Source of the DNA: an uncultured Lachnospiraceae bacterium
Lineage (GTDB): Bacteria > Bacillota > Clostridia > Lachnospirales > Lachnospiraceae
NCBI GenBank assembly: GCA_902779355.1
Contig: CACZBF010000001.1
Span: forward strand, 1 to 64,000
Direction: 5' to 3'
DNA: 64,000 bases
Under the pieces are notes generated by a model, which worked only from the letters and a program-made list of their open reading frames with translations, was not told the origin of the DNA and did no database searches. Each line of letters starts with the position of its first letter. Within the stretch, counting starts at the first letter, position 1. The position numbers and the translations under genes were made by a program. Shown in pieces: positions 25,664 through 35,993 of this stretch.

Positions 25664-26401
25664 ATGGAATCACAAGACCGGATTGCTGTGTTGATCGACG
25701 CGGAAAACATCAGCAATCGTTACATCAAACTGATCATCGACGAGATCACCGCCATCGGTGTACCGACTTATAAAAGAGTTTACGGCGATTTCTCCAACAA
25801 GAGCGTAAATGCATGGCAGGACGAGCTGCGCAGTTACGCGCTGACGCCGGTATTCCAGTTCAACTATACGAAAGGGAAAAATGCTTCGGACTCCGCCATC
25901 ATCATTGATGCGATGGACATCCTCTATTCCGGGAACGTCGACGGATTCTGCCTCGTAACGAGCGATTCGGATTTTACGAAACTGGCGCTGCGCCTTCGGG
26001 AAGCCGGTATGAAAGTGATCGGTATGGGCGAGCAGAAAACCCCGACCTCTCTCGTCTCCGCCTGTGAGACGTTCAAGTTCTTAGATCTTTTGTATCGCGA
26101 AGACAATGCTGCAGAGGAAGAGGATACGACAGCGGTAAGCCAGAAGGCAGATAAAAAAGCAATGCCGACCAAGAAGCAGCTCCGCCGTGAGATCATTGCA
26201 ATCATCGACGCGAAAAGCGATGAGGACGGGTGGATCGATCACTCCGTCATCGGCAGTCTCCTCGGTCAGCGCTACCCGGGCTTTGACCCCCGCAACTACA
26301 AGTTCAGCAAGCTCAGCAAACTGATCGAAAGTTATGATTGCTTTGAGGTAAAAAAAGAAAACAAGAAAGGCACGACAAACGTCTATTTCCGCATGAAATA
26401 A
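25664..26401 (+). CDS. NYN domain (LabA-like) protein with OST-HTH/LOTUS domain
   Basis: A 245-residue putative RNA-processing protein. The N-terminal NYN/PIN-like domain (about 5-150) has the acidic AVLIDAENIS motif, DSAIIIDAMDIL near residue 70 and LVTSDSDFTKLA near 92, which supply the metal-binding aspartates of a nuclease of this fold. After an acidic linker comes an OST-HTH/LOTUS domain (about 170-245: KKQLRREIIAIID .. YKFSKLSKLIES), which binds RNA in other proteins. The pairing of these domains is known in bacteria but the targets are not. It is one of only four plus-strand genes and begins with a good AAGGAG site. Confidence 0.88.
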   Translation: MESQDRIAVLIDAENISNRYIKLIIDEITAIGVPTYKRVYGDFSNKSVNAWQDELRSYALTPVFQFNYTKGKNASDSAIIIDAMDILYSGNVDGFCLVTSDSDFTKLALRLREAGMKVIGMGEQKTPTSLVSACETFKFLDLLYREDNAAEEEDTTAVSQKADKKAMPTKKQLRREIIAIIDAKSDEDGWIDHSVIGSLLGQRYPGFDPRNYKFSKLSKLIESYDCFEVKKENKKGTTNVYFRMK

Positions 26402-26424
26402 AAAACCCCGGTTTACAACCGGGG
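26399..26424 (-). terminator. Convergent terminator between the NYN gene and the 168-residue membrane protein gene
   Basis: CCCCGGTT (26406-26413) pairs with AACCGGGG (26417-26424). On the minus strand the stem runs into six T residues. The stop codon of the membrane protein gene lies inside the stem. Confidence 0.8.
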
Positions 26425-26919
26425 AAGAAAAACCGAGAAAAGCGTTGAGGCTCCTGAGATCAGAAGAAGGATCATCAGGAGCTTTTCTGTTTTCCCTTTT
26501 GTGCAGAAATAGAAAAAGGACAACAGCAAAAAAGCCGCCCCGCTGATTGCCGTCGGAAGAAGTGACGGAAATACAAACGTCTGATGTGTGAAGAGAGATA
26601 CTCCATAGGAGAACAGCAGCCCGGCCGCGATGGATGCAGCCAGCGCAAGCAGGATCAACAGGGTCTTGATCCCTCTGGACAGACGTTTTTCCTGCGGCGG
26701 CTGATAAGGTTTCCGGATCTCCGCAAGGAGCTGCCTGTAGTCATCCGCTTCTTTTTCTTTCAAAGAAAGCGCCGTCGTACCTGTAGTATCCACAGTTTCC
26801 AGCACTGGCGGGAGATTGCCCGTCAACTCCGATACCGTCACCACATGGTCCGGCTCATAGTCGATGGCACCCTCGTCCGCGTCACTCACAAAGAATTTTC
26901 CCTGCCATTCTTCTGCCAT
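26413..26919 (-). CDS. Uncharacterised membrane protein with acidic N-terminal domain
   Basis: A 168-residue protein of no family I recognise. Residues 1-80 are acidic and hydrophilic; three hydrophobic segments follow at about 84-106, 117-138 and 144-165, and the chain ends just after the last. It starts one base after the ilvA stop region and is the last gene of the rnc-smc-ftsY-ilvA run, so it is probably co-transcribed with ilvA. No catalytic motif was seen. Confidence 0.75.
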   Translation of the reverse strand: MAEEWQGKFFVSDADEGAIDYEPDHVVTVSELTGNLPPVLETVDTTGTTALSLKEKEADDYRQLLAEIRKPYQPPQEKRLSRGIKTLLILLALAASIAAGLLFSYGVSLFTHQTFVFPSLLPTAISGAAFLLLSFFYFCTKGKTEKLLMILLLISGASTLFSVFLPRL

Positions 26920-26920
26920 C

Positions 26921-28132
26921 TTACAGATTCGTCCTCACAACGCGGGGGCGATAGCCTTCCGCTTCCAATGTCGCAATGATCCGCTCTTTATGCTCCGTAC
27001 CGAAGCTCTCCATCGTGATCACAAGTTCCACCGCCGCATTCCGGTTGGTGGACACAAACTGGTTGTGCTCCAATTTGATCACGTTGCCCTGCTCTTTTGC
27101 GATCACGCCTGCTACACGGTGCAGTTCGCCCGGCTTATCCGGAAGCAGTACCGATACCGTAAAGATCCGGTCGCGTAAGATCAGCCCCTGCTGCACAACC
27201 GAACTCATCGTGATCACATCCATATTGCCGCCGGACAGGATCGCTGCGACACGTTTGTTTTCCCCCTTCAGATGCTTGGCTGCCGCCACGGTCAGAAGCC
27301 CCGCATTCTCCACGATCATCTTATGGTTTTCCACCATGTCGAGGAACGCCGCGATCAGTTCATCATCTTCCACGGTCAAAACCTCGTCCAGATGATCTTT
27401 CAGATATGGGAAGATCTTTGCACCCGGGGTCTTAACCGCCGTACCGTCTGCGATCGTATTCACCGTATCAAGCGTTTTCACCTCTCCCGCTTCCAGAGAC
27501 GCCTTGATACAGGCCGCACCTGCGGGTTCCACGCCGATCACGCGGATCTTCGGATTCAGTAATTTCGCAAGCACAGAAACGCCGGTCGCAAGGCCGCCAC
27601 CGCCCATCGGCACCAGAATGGTCTCCACGAGCGGAAGTTCCTTAAAGATCTCCATCGCGATCGTCCCTTGCCCTGTCGCAACCGCAGGATCGTCAAAGGG
27701 ATGGATGAAGGTATAACCGTTTTCCTCCGCCAGTTCACAAGCTTTCTGATAGGACTCGTCGTAGACATCTCCGTAAAGCACCACTTCCGCCCCGTAGTTT
27801 TTGGTGCGGTTCACCTTGATCAGCGGTGTCGTAGTCGGCATCACGATGACGGCTTTGCAGCCGAAACATTTTGCGGCATATGCGACGCCCTGTGCGTGAT
27901 TGCCTGCAGAGGCCGTGATCAGCCCGCGGCTTCTCTCCTCATCGGAGAGCGTACTGATCTTAAAGTACGAGCCTCTCACCTTATAAGACCCGGTGAACTG
28001 GATGTTCTCCGGTTTCAGATAAACCTGATTGCCGGTCTGCTCGCTGAGAAAATCGCTGTATACCAGTTTCGTCTCTAATGTCACTTCCGAAACCTTTTTG
28101 CAGGCTTCCTCAAATCGGTCTAAAGTCAGCAT
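26921..28132 (-). CDS. ilvA: Threonine ammonia-lyase
   Basis: PLP enzyme converting threonine to 2-oxobutyrate and ammonia, the entry to isoleucine synthesis or threonine fermentation. The 403-residue protein has the PLP-lysine motif GSYKVRGSYFKI near residue 48, a Gly-rich phosphate loop MGGGGLATG near 178, and a single C-terminal ACT domain (about 325-403). The short, one-ACT form fits the TdcB/IlvA type of Clostridia and may be allosterically regulated. It lies 11 bases after ftsY, unusual company for a metabolic gene. Confidence 0.93.
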   Translation of the reverse strand: MLTLDRFEEACKKVSEVTLETKLVYSDFLSEQTGNQVYLKPENIQFTGSYKVRGSYFKISTLSDEERSRGLITASAGNHAQGVAYAAKCFGCKAVIVMPTTTPLIKVNRTKNYGAEVVLYGDVYDESYQKACELAEENGYTFIHPFDDPAVATGQGTIAMEIFKELPLVETILVPMGGGGLATGVSVLAKLLNPKIRVIGVEPAGAACIKASLEAGEVKTLDTVNTIADGTAVKTPGAKIFPYLKDHLDEVLTVEDDELIAAFLDMVENHKMIVENAGLLTVAAAKHLKGENKRVAAILSGGNMDVITMSSVVQQGLILRDRIFTVSVLLPDKPGELHRVAGVIAKEQGNVIKLEHNQFVSTNRNAAVELVITMESFGTEHKERIIATLEAEGYRPRVVRTNL

Positions 28133-28143
28133 GTCTCATCCTT

Positions 28144-29067
28144 TCAACGTTCAAACAGCGCATCCACAAACTCGTCCGGATCAAAGCGTTCCAGATCCTC
28201 AATCGCTTCTCCGACGCCGATGTATTTCACCGGAATCTGCAGCTCCGACTGGATCGCCACCGCGATCCCGCCCTTTGCTGTTCCGTCCATCTTGGTCAAC
28301 ACAATGCCGGTCAGTTTGGCTGCTTCCGAAAACTGTCTTGCCTGCTCCAGCGCATTCTGCCCCGTGGTCGCATCCAATACGACAAACGTTTCCCTTGCGG
28401 CATCCGGAAATTCTCTCGTCAAAATCCGGTCGAGTTTACTCAGCTCTGCCATCAGATTCTTTTTGTTGTGCAGACGCCCTGCCGTATCCACGAGCAGGAT
28501 ATCCGCCCCGCGCGCTTTCGCGGCCTGCGCCGCATCGTACACAACGGACCCCGGATCCTGGCCTTCTGCCCCGCCGATCATCTCCACGCCGGCACGGTTG
28601 GACCATTCTTTCAACTGCTCCATCGCCGCCGCTCGGAACGTATCCGCCGCCGCAAGGATCACTTTCTTTCCTTCTTTCTTCCACTGCGCGGCCAGTTTCC
28701 CGATCGTCGTGGTCTTGCCGACGCCGTTGACGCCAACTACGAGCACAACAGCCTTCTGGTTCAGGAAATCATAGCCCGTGCTGTCCACATGCATGATATC
28801 GCGGATACACTCCACGAGCGCGCCACGGCATTCCTTGGCGGTGTAGAGACCTTCTCTTTCCATCCGCTCCCTGAGGTCGGTCAGCAGGCGATCTGTCGTG
28901 CGCACGCCCATGTCTCCGCAGATCAGCGTCTCCTCCAGCTCCTCATAGAATTCGTCATCCACGGCGTGCATGCTTTCAAACAGCACGTCAAATCCCGCGA
29001 CGAAATTCTCTCTTGTTTTTTTCAGCCCGTTTTTGAGCCGTTGAAAAAATCCTGTTTTCTCTGCCAT
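28144..29067 (-). CDS. ftsY: Signal recognition particle receptor FtsY
   Basis: Membrane-associated GTPase that receives the SRP-ribosome complex. The 307-residue protein has the NG domain with GVNGVGKTTT near residue 112, DTAGRLHN near 196 and TKMDGTAKGG near 257; the acidic A domain of Gram-negatives is absent, as usual in Firmicutes. It begins one base after smc and is followed by ilvA. Confidence 0.97.
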   Translation of the reverse strand: MAEKTGFFQRLKNGLKKTRENFVAGFDVLFESMHAVDDEFYEELEETLICGDMGVRTTDRLLTDLRERMEREGLYTAKECRGALVECIRDIMHVDSTGYDFLNQKAVVLVVGVNGVGKTTTIGKLAAQWKKEGKKVILAAADTFRAAAMEQLKEWSNRAGVEMIGGAEGQDPGSVVYDAAQAAKARGADILLVDTAGRLHNKKNLMAELSKLDRILTREFPDAARETFVVLDATTGQNALEQARQFSEAAKLTGIVLTKMDGTAKGGIAVAIQSELQIPVKYIGVGEAIEDLERFDPDEFVDALFER

Positions 29068-29068
29068 C

Positions 29069-32000
29069 TTATTCGTCCAGTTCTTCCTCGATCAGATTGA
29101 CGGATACCAGCGTACTAATACCCTTCTCCTGCATCGTGATCCCGTACAGTCTGTCCGCTGCCGCCATAGTGCCGCGACGGTGCGTGATCACGATAAACTG
29201 CGTGTTCTTTGTAAGTTTATGCAGATACTTCGCAAAACGTCCCACGTTGGAATCGTCAAGTGCTGCCTCGATCTCATCCAGCAGACAGAACGGCGAGGGC
29301 TTCAGGTTCTGGATCGCAAACAGGAGCGCGATCGCAGTCAGTGCCTTTTCCCCACCGGAAAGCAGCTGCATACTCTGCAATTTTTTCCCGGGCGGCTGCG
29401 CCGAGATCTGGATGCCGCTCTCCAGAAGGTCCTCTCCCTCTGTCAGCATCAGCTCGCCTTTTCCGCCTCCAAACAGCTCGCGGAACGCGTGATTGAATTC
29501 CGTCTGGATCGCTTTGAACTGCTCGGAAAACTGCTCCCGCATCCCGTTGTCCAGATCCTCGATCACGGACAGCAGCGTCTTTTCCGACTCGATCAGATCG
29601 TCGTGCTGCGTTTTCAAAAACTGATAACGTTCGTTGACCTGCTGGAATTCCTCGATCGCATTGACATTGACATTGCCCATCTGCCGCAGCGCATCCCGGA
29701 GTTTCCCGGACTGTTTCTTTAACTGGGAAAGGTCCGTACATGCCGGGTCCTTTAAAGCTTCGGCATTGTGATACGTCAGTTCGTATTCGTTCCACATGTA
29801 ATTGATCTGGTAATCCTTCTGCTCGGTGAGTTTCTCACGCTGCGCATTCAGGCGGAAGATTTCCTTGTCCAGACCGTTCTTTGTCTTGCTGATCTCTTCG
29901 CGTCGTTCGAAGAACCCCTTGTATTCCGTCTGCCGTTCTTCCTTGCGCTTCTTGAGGTCTTTTAACTGCATCTCCAGATCGGCAAAGGATTCGGTCGCGG
30001 CTTGGATCGTCTTTTTGATCTCTTCGATGTCCGTCTTTTTCTTTTCTGCGTCCTTTAAAGACTCTTCTCTCTGCGTTACCAGGCGCTCGGTCTCTGCCTT
30101 GAGATCGGTGATCTCCTTCTCGACACGTGCCCTGTTTTCCTCCGAAAAATTCTCCTTTTGGGAAAGGCTCGCTTCTTCCATCTGCAGCTCGGTCAAAGTA
30201 CGCTGCGCACCTTCCTCCAAATAGATCTTTTCGTCGAGCGTTTTCTGCAGCGTCTCGCTTTCCTTACGTACCTGCTTCTCCCGCTCTCCGGAGGCAGCGA
30301 GCGCTTCCTCAATCTCTTTCTTCTCCGCATGGATGCCCTTGACCTGGGTATCGATCTCGGCGCTGTCTTTTTGCAGGAGTGCAAACTGCTTTTCACTCTC
30401 CTCCCACTGCTCCTTCGCTTTTTCCATGCTGATGCGCTCGGTGTTCTCTGCGAGGAACGCTTCCTGCAGTTGTTCCTTGGTCTCCTGCTGGTCTTCCAAG
30501 AGGAGCGACAATGCGACCCGGATCTCTTCCCTGCGTGCTTTGATGGCTTTGATCTCCTCTTCGCCTTCCTTCACCGCCTTGGTCAGGGTATCGATCTCCC
30601 GCTTCCTTCCGAGCAGATTGCTGTTATTCTTAAAGGATCCGCCGGCGATCGATCCGCCCGGCGCCAGATACTCTCCTTCGAGTGTCACGATATGCAGCCC
30701 GTAGCCGCTTTTTTTTGCCAATGCAACGGCATGATCCACATGGTCGACCACGATCACCCGTCCGAGGAGGTAGGAAAGCACCTCGTTATACACCTTATCC
30801 GCCTTAACGAGCTCGTTTGCAAAACCAATCGCACCGGGCTCCGAAAGGAATCCTCGGTTCTTCTCCTGATCCTTCCCCTTCACGGAAGTCAACGGTAAAA
30901 AGGTCACGCGCCCGAAGCGGTTTTCCTTCAGGTAAGCGATCAGGCGTTTTGCGGTCTCTTCATCCTCCGTTACAACATTCTGGATGTTGCCTCCCAAGGC
31001 CGTCTCGATCGCGGTCTCGTACTTTTTCTCCACCTTCACGAGATCTGCCACCACGCCGTGGATGCCCTTTTCTTCGGACTTTTTCTCCATCACGCGCTTG
31101 GTGCTGTTGCCGTAGCCCTCGTAACGCTCCGCGATGTTGCGCAAAGATTCGAGCCGCGACTGGTTCTGGTGGAACCGTTCGTATGCATCGGAAAGGTTGT
31201 CGTTTTCTTCCTTTTCCTTTTTTTCAAATTCGTTCTGCCGCGCGTCTTGTTCTTTTCTCGTCTCTTCCAACGAGCGGATCTTTTCGGTCACTTCCGCCAT
31301 GCGGTCTTCGTGCGTTTTTAGCACATCCTTCAGATCCGTCTCTTCGTTTTTGCGCTGCAGGAGGTTTCGGTTCAGCTCTGCCTTGCGGATATTCACCTGC
31401 TCGAGCATCGTATCCGAACGCTCTTTCCGTCCCTTGATCTCGGTCCGTTTGGAAAGCAGTTCGATGATCTCATTCTTGCCTTTTTCGATCCCCTCATTGC
31501 AACGGTTGATCTCCTGGCGAATGTTGTTCAGATTCTCCTCGGCGGATTTCCGTTTCTCCACCATGTCAGACAGTTCTTTTTCGAGTGTCTCTTTCGTCTT
31601 GTCGTAAGCAGCCTTCTGCTTTTCCTTTTCCTCGATCTCCGCTTTCACCGCATCCAAACGCCCGGTGAAATGCTCATCCGACGTCTCCGTCATGCGGATC
31701 TGCTCCTGCAGGAGGTTGATCTGTCCTTCCAGTTTCTCTTTCATGAGACCGGCTTCGCCCATCCCGCTCTGGGTCTTTTCCAGCTCTGCATCCAGATTCG
31801 CGATCGTCTGCTCGATCTCTTCGAACTCTTTTTTCAACTGTTCTTCTTTTTGCTCGGTCTCTGCAAGATCCTTGGCTGCGATCTGATATTTTTCGTCGAG
31901 TGACGCCAGTTTCCCGTCAATGTCTTCCACCTCGAGGAGGAAACGGTTCACATCCACACTCTTTAATTCTTCTCTGATATTGAGGTACTTCTTTGCCGTC

Positions 32001-32629
32001 TCCGCCTGTTTTTCCAGCGGTCCCACCTGGCGCTCGAGTTCGGCGAGGATATCATTCACACGGACGAGGTTTTCCCGCTCCTCTGCAAGCTTCTTCTGCG
32101 CAGTCGCTTTGCGGCGTTTGAACTTCACGATCCCGGCCGCTTCGTCAAAGAGCTCCCTGCGCTCCTCCGGCTTGCCGGAAAGGATCCGGTCAATCTGGCC
32201 CTGTCCGATGATGGAGTACCCCTCTTTTCCGATTCCCGTATCATAAAAAAGCTCCGTTACATCTTTCAATCTGCACGGGCTCCCGTTGATCAGATATTCA
32301 CTTTCGCCGGACCGGTAAACCCTTCTTGCGATCGTCACCTCTTCGAATTCGATGGGAAGCGTGTGATCCGCGTTGTCCATCGTGATTGCCACATAGGCAT
32401 AGGAAAGCGCCTTTCGGTTTTCCGTACCGGAAAAAATGACGTCCTGCATGCTGACACCGCGGAGCTGTCTCGCGCTCTGCTCTCCCAAAACCCAACGGAC
32501 CGCGTCGGCGACATTACTCTTGCCGCTCCCGTTCGGCCCAACAATTCCGGTGATCCCGTTGTGAAATTCAAACAGGATTTTATTTGCAAAGGACTTAAAT
32601 CCGTGAACCTCAATGCTTTTTAAATACAT
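29069..32629 (-). CDS. smc: Chromosome segregation protein SMC
   Basis: Core ATPase of the SMC-ScpAB condensin that compacts and separates chromosomes. The 1186-residue protein has Walker [10 protein letters not shown] at residues 32-40, two long coiled coils (about 170-500 and 670-1010), a hinge domain (about 510-650, GIHGVVADL to the Gly-rich [12 protein letters not shown]), the signature [18 protein letters not shown] near 1090 and Walker [13 protein letters not shown] near 1120. Length is normal. Its start overlaps the end of rnc by 20 bases. Confidence 0.98.
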   Translation of the reverse strand: MYLKSIEVHGFKSFANKILFEFHNGITGIVGPNGSGKSNVADAVRWVLGEQSARQLRGVSMQDVIFSGTENRKALSYAYVAITMDNADHTLPIEFEEVTIARRVYRSGESEYLINGSPCRLKDVTELFYDTGIGKEGYSIIGQGQIDRILSGKPEERRELFDEAAGIVKFKRRKATAQKKLAEERENLVRVNDILAELERQVGPLEKQAETAKKYLNIREELKSVDVNRFLLEVEDIDGKLASLDEKYQIAAKDLAETEQKEEQLKKEFEEIEQTIANLDAELEKTQSGMGEAGLMKEKLEGQINLLQEQIRMTETSDEHFTGRLDAVKAEIEEKEKQKAAYDKTKETLEKELSDMVEKRKSAEENLNNIRQEINRCNEGIEKGKNEIIELLSKRTEIKGRKERSDTMLEQVNIRKAELNRNLLQRKNEETDLKDVLKTHEDRMAEVTEKIRSLEETRKEQDARQNEFEKKEKEENDNLSDAYERFHQNQSRLESLRNIAERYEGYGNSTKRVMEKKSEEKGIHGVVADLVKVEKKYETAIETALGGNIQNVVTEDEETAKRLIAYLKENRFGRVTFLPLTSVKGKDQEKNRGFLSEPGAIGFANELVKADKVYNEVLSYLLGRVIVVDHVDHAVALAKKSGYGLHIVTLEGEYLAPGGSIAGGSFKNNSNLLGRKREIDTLTKAVKEGEEEIKAIKARREEIRVALSLLLEDQQETKEQLQEAFLAENTERISMEKAKEQWEESEKQFALLQKDSAEIDTQVKGIHAEKKEIEEALAASGEREKQVRKESETLQKTLDEKIYLEEGAQRTLTELQMEEASLSQKENFSEENRARVEKEITDLKAETERLVTQREESLKDAEKKKTDIEEIKKTIQAATESFADLEMQLKDLKKRKEERQTEYKGFFERREEISKTKNGLDKEIFRLNAQREKLTEQKDYQINYMWNEYELTYHNAEALKDPACTDLSQLKKQSGKLRDALRQMGNVNVNAIEEFQQVNERYQFLKTQHDDLIESEKTLLSVIEDLDNGMREQFSEQFKAIQTEFNHAFRELFGGGKGELMLTEGEDLLESGIQISAQPPGKKLQSMQLLSGGEKALTAIALLFAIQNLKPSPFCLLDEIEAALDDSNVGRFAKYLHKLTKNTQFIVITHRRGTMAAADRLYGITMQEKGISTLVSVNLIEEELDE

Positions 32630-33317
32630 CTACTGCTCCTTTTTTATACAACAGAACGAGCGTCTCGTACGCTGCATCCTGTTCTGCGGCTTTTTTGCTG
32701 TGCCCGGTGCCGCTGCCGTAACACACGTCTCCAATCCATGCTTCCACGGTGTAGCTTCTGTCATGATCGGGACCTTCTTCTGCCACGAGCTGATAGGTCA
32801 GTGCGCCTTTTCCTTCTGCCTGCACGAGCTCCTGCAGGATCGTTTTACTGTCATGGAACAGACATTTCTGGTCGATATCGGTCAGCACGATCCGCTTGAT
32901 AAACGCATCCGCTTCCTCCAGACCGCCATCCAGATAGATCGCGCCGATCAGCGCTTCAAAGGCATCCGACAGGACAGACGACCGCTTCCTCCCACCGGTC
33001 TGGTCCTCTCCCTTGCCAAGTCTGAGGTGCGTGCCGAGATCGATCTCCTGCGCACAAAGTGCCAGCGTCGGCTCACAGACCAGGCTGGCCCTCAGCTTTG
33101 TCATAGCACCTTCCGCCAGCTGCGGATAATTCCGGTATAAAAAATCACTGCTGACAAGTTCTAACACCGCATCACCGAGAAATTCGAGGCGCTCATTATC
33201 CAGCGCATTCTTTCTCTCATGCGCAAACGAACTGTGCGTCAGCGCCTGTAAAAAAAGCGCTCTATCACGAAAGATGTATCCGATTCTTTCTTCCAAGCAT
33301 GCCATCTCTCCGCCCAT
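32610..33317 (-). CDS. rnc: Ribonuclease III
   Basis: Double-strand-specific RNase that processes rRNA precursors. The 235-residue protein has the signature DNERLEFLGDAVLE near residue 42, the second acidic site in VLSDAFEALIGAIYLDGG near 120, and a C-terminal dsRNA-binding domain (about 160-230) ending at GTGHSKKAAEQDAA. The ATG at 33317 is chosen because GGGAGG lies seven bases before it; a TTG six bases upstream is possible but less likely. Confidence 0.96.
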   Translation of the reverse strand: MGGEMACLEERIGYIFRDRALFLQALTHSSFAHERKNALDNERLEFLGDAVLELVSSDFLYRNYPQLAEGAMTKLRASLVCEPTLALCAQEIDLGTHLRLGKGEDQTGGRKRSSVLSDAFEALIGAIYLDGGLEEADAFIKRIVLTDIDQKCLFHDSKTILQELVQAEGKGALTYQLVAEEGPDHDRSYTVEAWIGDVCYGSGTGHSKKAAEQDAAYETLVLLYKKGAVDVFKKH

Positions 33318-33356
33318 CTTCAATCCTCCCTTTCTCTCTCGTGATTACGCAAAGGA

Positions 33357-33380
33357 ACGGGGGATGGATCCATCCCCCGT
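33357..33380. terminator. 24-bp perfect palindrome between acpP and rnc
   Basis: ACGGGGGATGGA is followed directly by its reverse complement TCCATCCCCCGT. The stem is strong but the downstream T tract on the minus strand is weak (TTCCTTT), so it may be a partial terminator that sets the ratio of acpP to rnc expression. Confidence 0.5.
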
Positions 33381-33409
33381 GATCCCGAAAGTCCTGTGTC
33401 AAATGCCGA

Positions 33410-33652
33410 TCACTGATTGATCGCTTTCTTTACAAGTTCTACGGCATCTCCCACCGTCACGATTTTTTCGATCGCTTCCGTATCCATATCCTCTTCGTCA
33501 AGAGAGAAGCGTTCTTCAATGCCAAGTACGATCTGGAACAGATCGAGAGAATCCGCCCCGAGATCATCCACGAAGGTAGTTTCCAACGTGATCTCCTCCG
33601 TGTCCACATTCAGCACTTCCGCGATGACTTCTTTAATGGTTTCCAGTTCCAT
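33410..33652 (-). CDS. acpP: Acyl carrier protein
   Basis: Carries growing acyl chains in fatty acid synthesis. The 80-residue acidic protein has the phosphopantetheine site GADSLDLFQ with the attachment Ser near residue 39. The start at 33652 is favoured by an AGGAGG site seven bases upstream; an ATG two codons earlier is too close to it. The start overlaps the stop of plsX region, so the pair is coupled. Confidence 0.95.
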   Translation of the reverse strand: MELETIKEVIAEVLNVDTEEITLETTFVDDLGADSLDLFQIVLGIEERFSLDEEDMDTEAIEKIVTVGDAVELVKKAINQ

Positions 33653-33654
33653 AC

Positions 33655-34674
33655 TCATCCCTCCTCCGTTGGTTGCAACAATTGCTCGCGTATCTTGCCG
33701 TTGATATCTGCCTGCACAAATGTCTTGCATTGCAGGATCGTGTTTTTGATCTCAAGCGCTTTGGAATTGCCGTGTGTTTTCACAACAAGTCCGTTTAAAC
33801 CGAGCATCGGTGCGCCGCCGTATTTGCTCGCATCATAGTCTTTTAAGGTTGCCTTCAGGGCCGATTTGATGAGGAGCGCGCCGATCTTACTGCGCAGGGT
33901 GCTCATCAAACCCTTCTTCACTGCGGAAAGCAGCATCGCTGCCGTCCCTTCGTACATCTTCAGGATCACGTTGCCGGTAAAGGCCTCGCATACAACCACA
34001 TCCGCCGGGCCCGTCGGGATATCCCGCGCTTCCACGCTCCCGATAAAGTTCAGATCCTCCTGCTCTTTCAGAAGCGGAAAGGTCTCCTTCACCAAAGCGT
34101 TCCCTTTTTCTTCTTCCGCGCCGATGTTGACAATGCCGACTGTCGGGTTGGCGATCCCCATCACATGCTTCATATAGATCGAACCCATCTGCGCGAACTG
34201 CACCAGATGACTTGCTCTGGCATCCACGTTTGCGCCGCAGTCGATGAGGAGCGTCACGCCTTTCTCTGTCGGGATCAGCGGCGCGAGCGGCGGCCTCTCT
34301 ATCCCGCGGATCCTGCCGATCAGCACCTGTCCGCCCACCAACACGGCGCCTGTGCTCCCTGCGGAAACAAAGGCGTCTGCCTGCTGCTCTTTCACAAGCT
34401 TCATCCCGACCACGATGGACGAGTCTTTTTTCTTACGGATCGCCGCAACCGGCGGCTCCGCCATTTCGATCACTTCCGTGGCATTCACCACGCTGATCTG
34501 CTCTTTCGGATACTCCAAGGACGCCAAAGCGGCCTTGACCTTTTCTTCCTGTCCGACCAGAATCACATGGATCTCTGCGTCTTCTTTCACCGCGTCTACG
34601 GCGCCTTTTACGATCTCACCGGGCGCATTGTCTCCGCCCATGGCATCCAGTACGACGCGAACCGTATTTCCCAT
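33655..34674 (-). CDS. plsX: Phosphate acyltransferase PlsX
   Basis: Makes acyl phosphate from acyl-ACP for PlsY, coupling fatty acid and phospholipid synthesis. The 339-residue protein has VVLDAMGGDNAPGEIVKGA at its N terminus, SAGSTGAVL near residue 104 and a conserved GANVDARASHL near 152. It is directly followed by acpP. The rpmF gene that often precedes plsX is absent; DUF4317 lies upstream, with a 95-base gap that contains only weak promoter-like sequence (TTGAAT, 17 bases, TATCGT) and an ATCGTATACGAT palindrome. Confidence 0.96.
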   Translation of the reverse strand: MGNTVRVVLDAMGGDNAPGEIVKGAVDAVKEDAEIHVILVGQEEKVKAALASLEYPKEQISVVNATEVIEMAEPPVAAIRKKKDSSIVVGMKLVKEQQADAFVSAGSTGAVLVGGQVLIGRIRGIERPPLAPLIPTEKGVTLLIDCGANVDARASHLVQFAQMGSIYMKHVMGIANPTVGIVNIGAEEEKGNALVKETFPLLKEQEDLNFIGSVEARDIPTGPADVVVCEAFTGNVILKMYEGTAAMLLSAVKKGLMSTLRSKIGALLIKSALKATLKDYDASKYGGAPMLGLNGLVVKTHGNSKALEIKNTILQCKTFVQADINGKIREQLLQPTEEG

Positions 34675-34769
34675 GTCGTGTCTTTCCTTTCGATGTCTTT
34701 ATCGTATACGATACTATAAAACGTTCGATAATTCAATATGACGATCCAATACTCGTCCCGACGCGGATC

Positions 34770-35993
34770 TCACACTTTCTTATTCACCCCGTTGACCACC
34801 GCATACTCATTTTCCTTCATCGGGATCACAAGACACCGCTCCCCGTCTACAACGGCACTCCTGATCTCCCGCTCTTTTTCGGGCTTCACCCGGAGCACGA
34901 CATCATAGGTCTTTTCTTCTTCATCGTAGGCTGCCACACGTTCTTCCAACTGTTTGACCTTATTCTTCAGCGCCTTCTTTTCCAGTTTCGCCGCACCGTC
35001 CCGCAGGGTTTTCGCATCTACGAGATGCTCTGCCGCCGGGAGCTCCGTTTCAAACGCCTCAGCATAGCGTCCCGCAACAAGCGCTGCCTTCGCTTCGTCC
35101 ATACCGCTGTCGGTCATGAGTTTCTCGACTTCCTGCTTCCCGAGGATCAGATCTGTATCCTCGTAATCGTCCGCTTTTTCTTCCATGACCTCCGTCACCA
35201 TATCGGACAGATTCTGCTGGATATCCACATAAAGCTCGTCTGCTTCCTCTTCGTCAAAGGACGCCGTCACGATGCTGTGGAAAGTCTTCTTCTGCTCCGT
35301 TGCCGTCTGCTTTGCCGTGCAGCCGAGCAGTTTTTCCACGAACTCATTGTGCGGCTCTTTGGCATCTTTTGTATAGAACACCACGGAGTGGATATCGGCG
35401 CTGCGATCGTGAAACGCCGGAAACAAAAATCCGCTCTCCGGGAGCGAGACGATCTTATCCCGCAGCCTCGGCCCGATCTCGTTTTTCTGCTCAAGGTAGC
35501 CAAGCGCCGGCTTGCTGAGCACAATCGGACAAATGGAGCAGATGAGATATTCATAGACCTCTTCGGACTCGTCCAGTTTCTGCCGGTCCGTCGTACGAGT
35601 CATCACATCATACACATCGTGGAACAGCAGGATCAGATAACTCCCTGCGTAATCATAACTCTCGATCACGAGATCAAAAAAGCGATCCACCAGGTCCTGG
35701 TTTTTCAGCTTGCTCTCCCGCAGCCCCAGCAAAAACTGCTGCGTACCGCCCGCTTCCTCCTGCTCGCGCGGAAACTCCAACGGAAGTAGTTGATCGCCCA
35801 CCACGCCGGAAAGCGTTTTCTTCGCGATCTCCAGATACTTATAAAACTCGTCGTCCTCCAGGTTCAAAAAAGTCTTGCCGAAATTGACGACCTTCTCCTT
35901 CCCGGGATTTACATAACATCCGCACATCCTCGTGAACGTGCAGCCGTCTTTCTTCATGCGTCTTGTCAGTTCCAATGCGTCGCGTTTTTTCAT
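34770..35993 (-). CDS. DUF4317 family protein
   Basis: A 407-residue cytosolic protein of a family common in Lachnospiraceae; function unknown. It opens with KKRDALELTRRMKKDGCTFT and CGCYVNPGKEK, both typical, and has acidic, helical middle and C-terminal regions with a coiled-coil-like stretch near 330-365. Its ATG overlaps the stop of the large membrane protein gene (ATGA), which places it at the end of the exosortase operon, although the family is not otherwise tied to exosortase loci as far as I know. Confidence 0.85.
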   Translation of the reverse strand: MKKRDALELTRRMKKDGCTFTRMCGCYVNPGKEKVVNFGKTFLNLEDDEFYKYLEIAKKTLSGVVGDQLLPLEFPREQEEAGGTQQFLLGLRESKLKNQDLVDRFFDLVIESYDYAGSYLILLFHDVYDVMTRTTDRQKLDESEEVYEYLICSICPIVLSKPALGYLEQKNEIGPRLRDKIVSLPESGFLFPAFHDRSADIHSVVFYTKDAKEPHNEFVEKLLGCTAKQTATEQKKTFHSIVTASFDEEEADELYVDIQQNLSDMVTEVMEEKADDYEDTDLILGKQEVEKLMTDSGMDEAKAALVAGRYAEAFETELPAAEHLVDAKTLRDGAAKLEKKALKNKVKQLEERVAAYDEEEKTYDVVLRVKPEKEREIRSAVVDGERCLVIPMKENEYAVVNGVNKKV

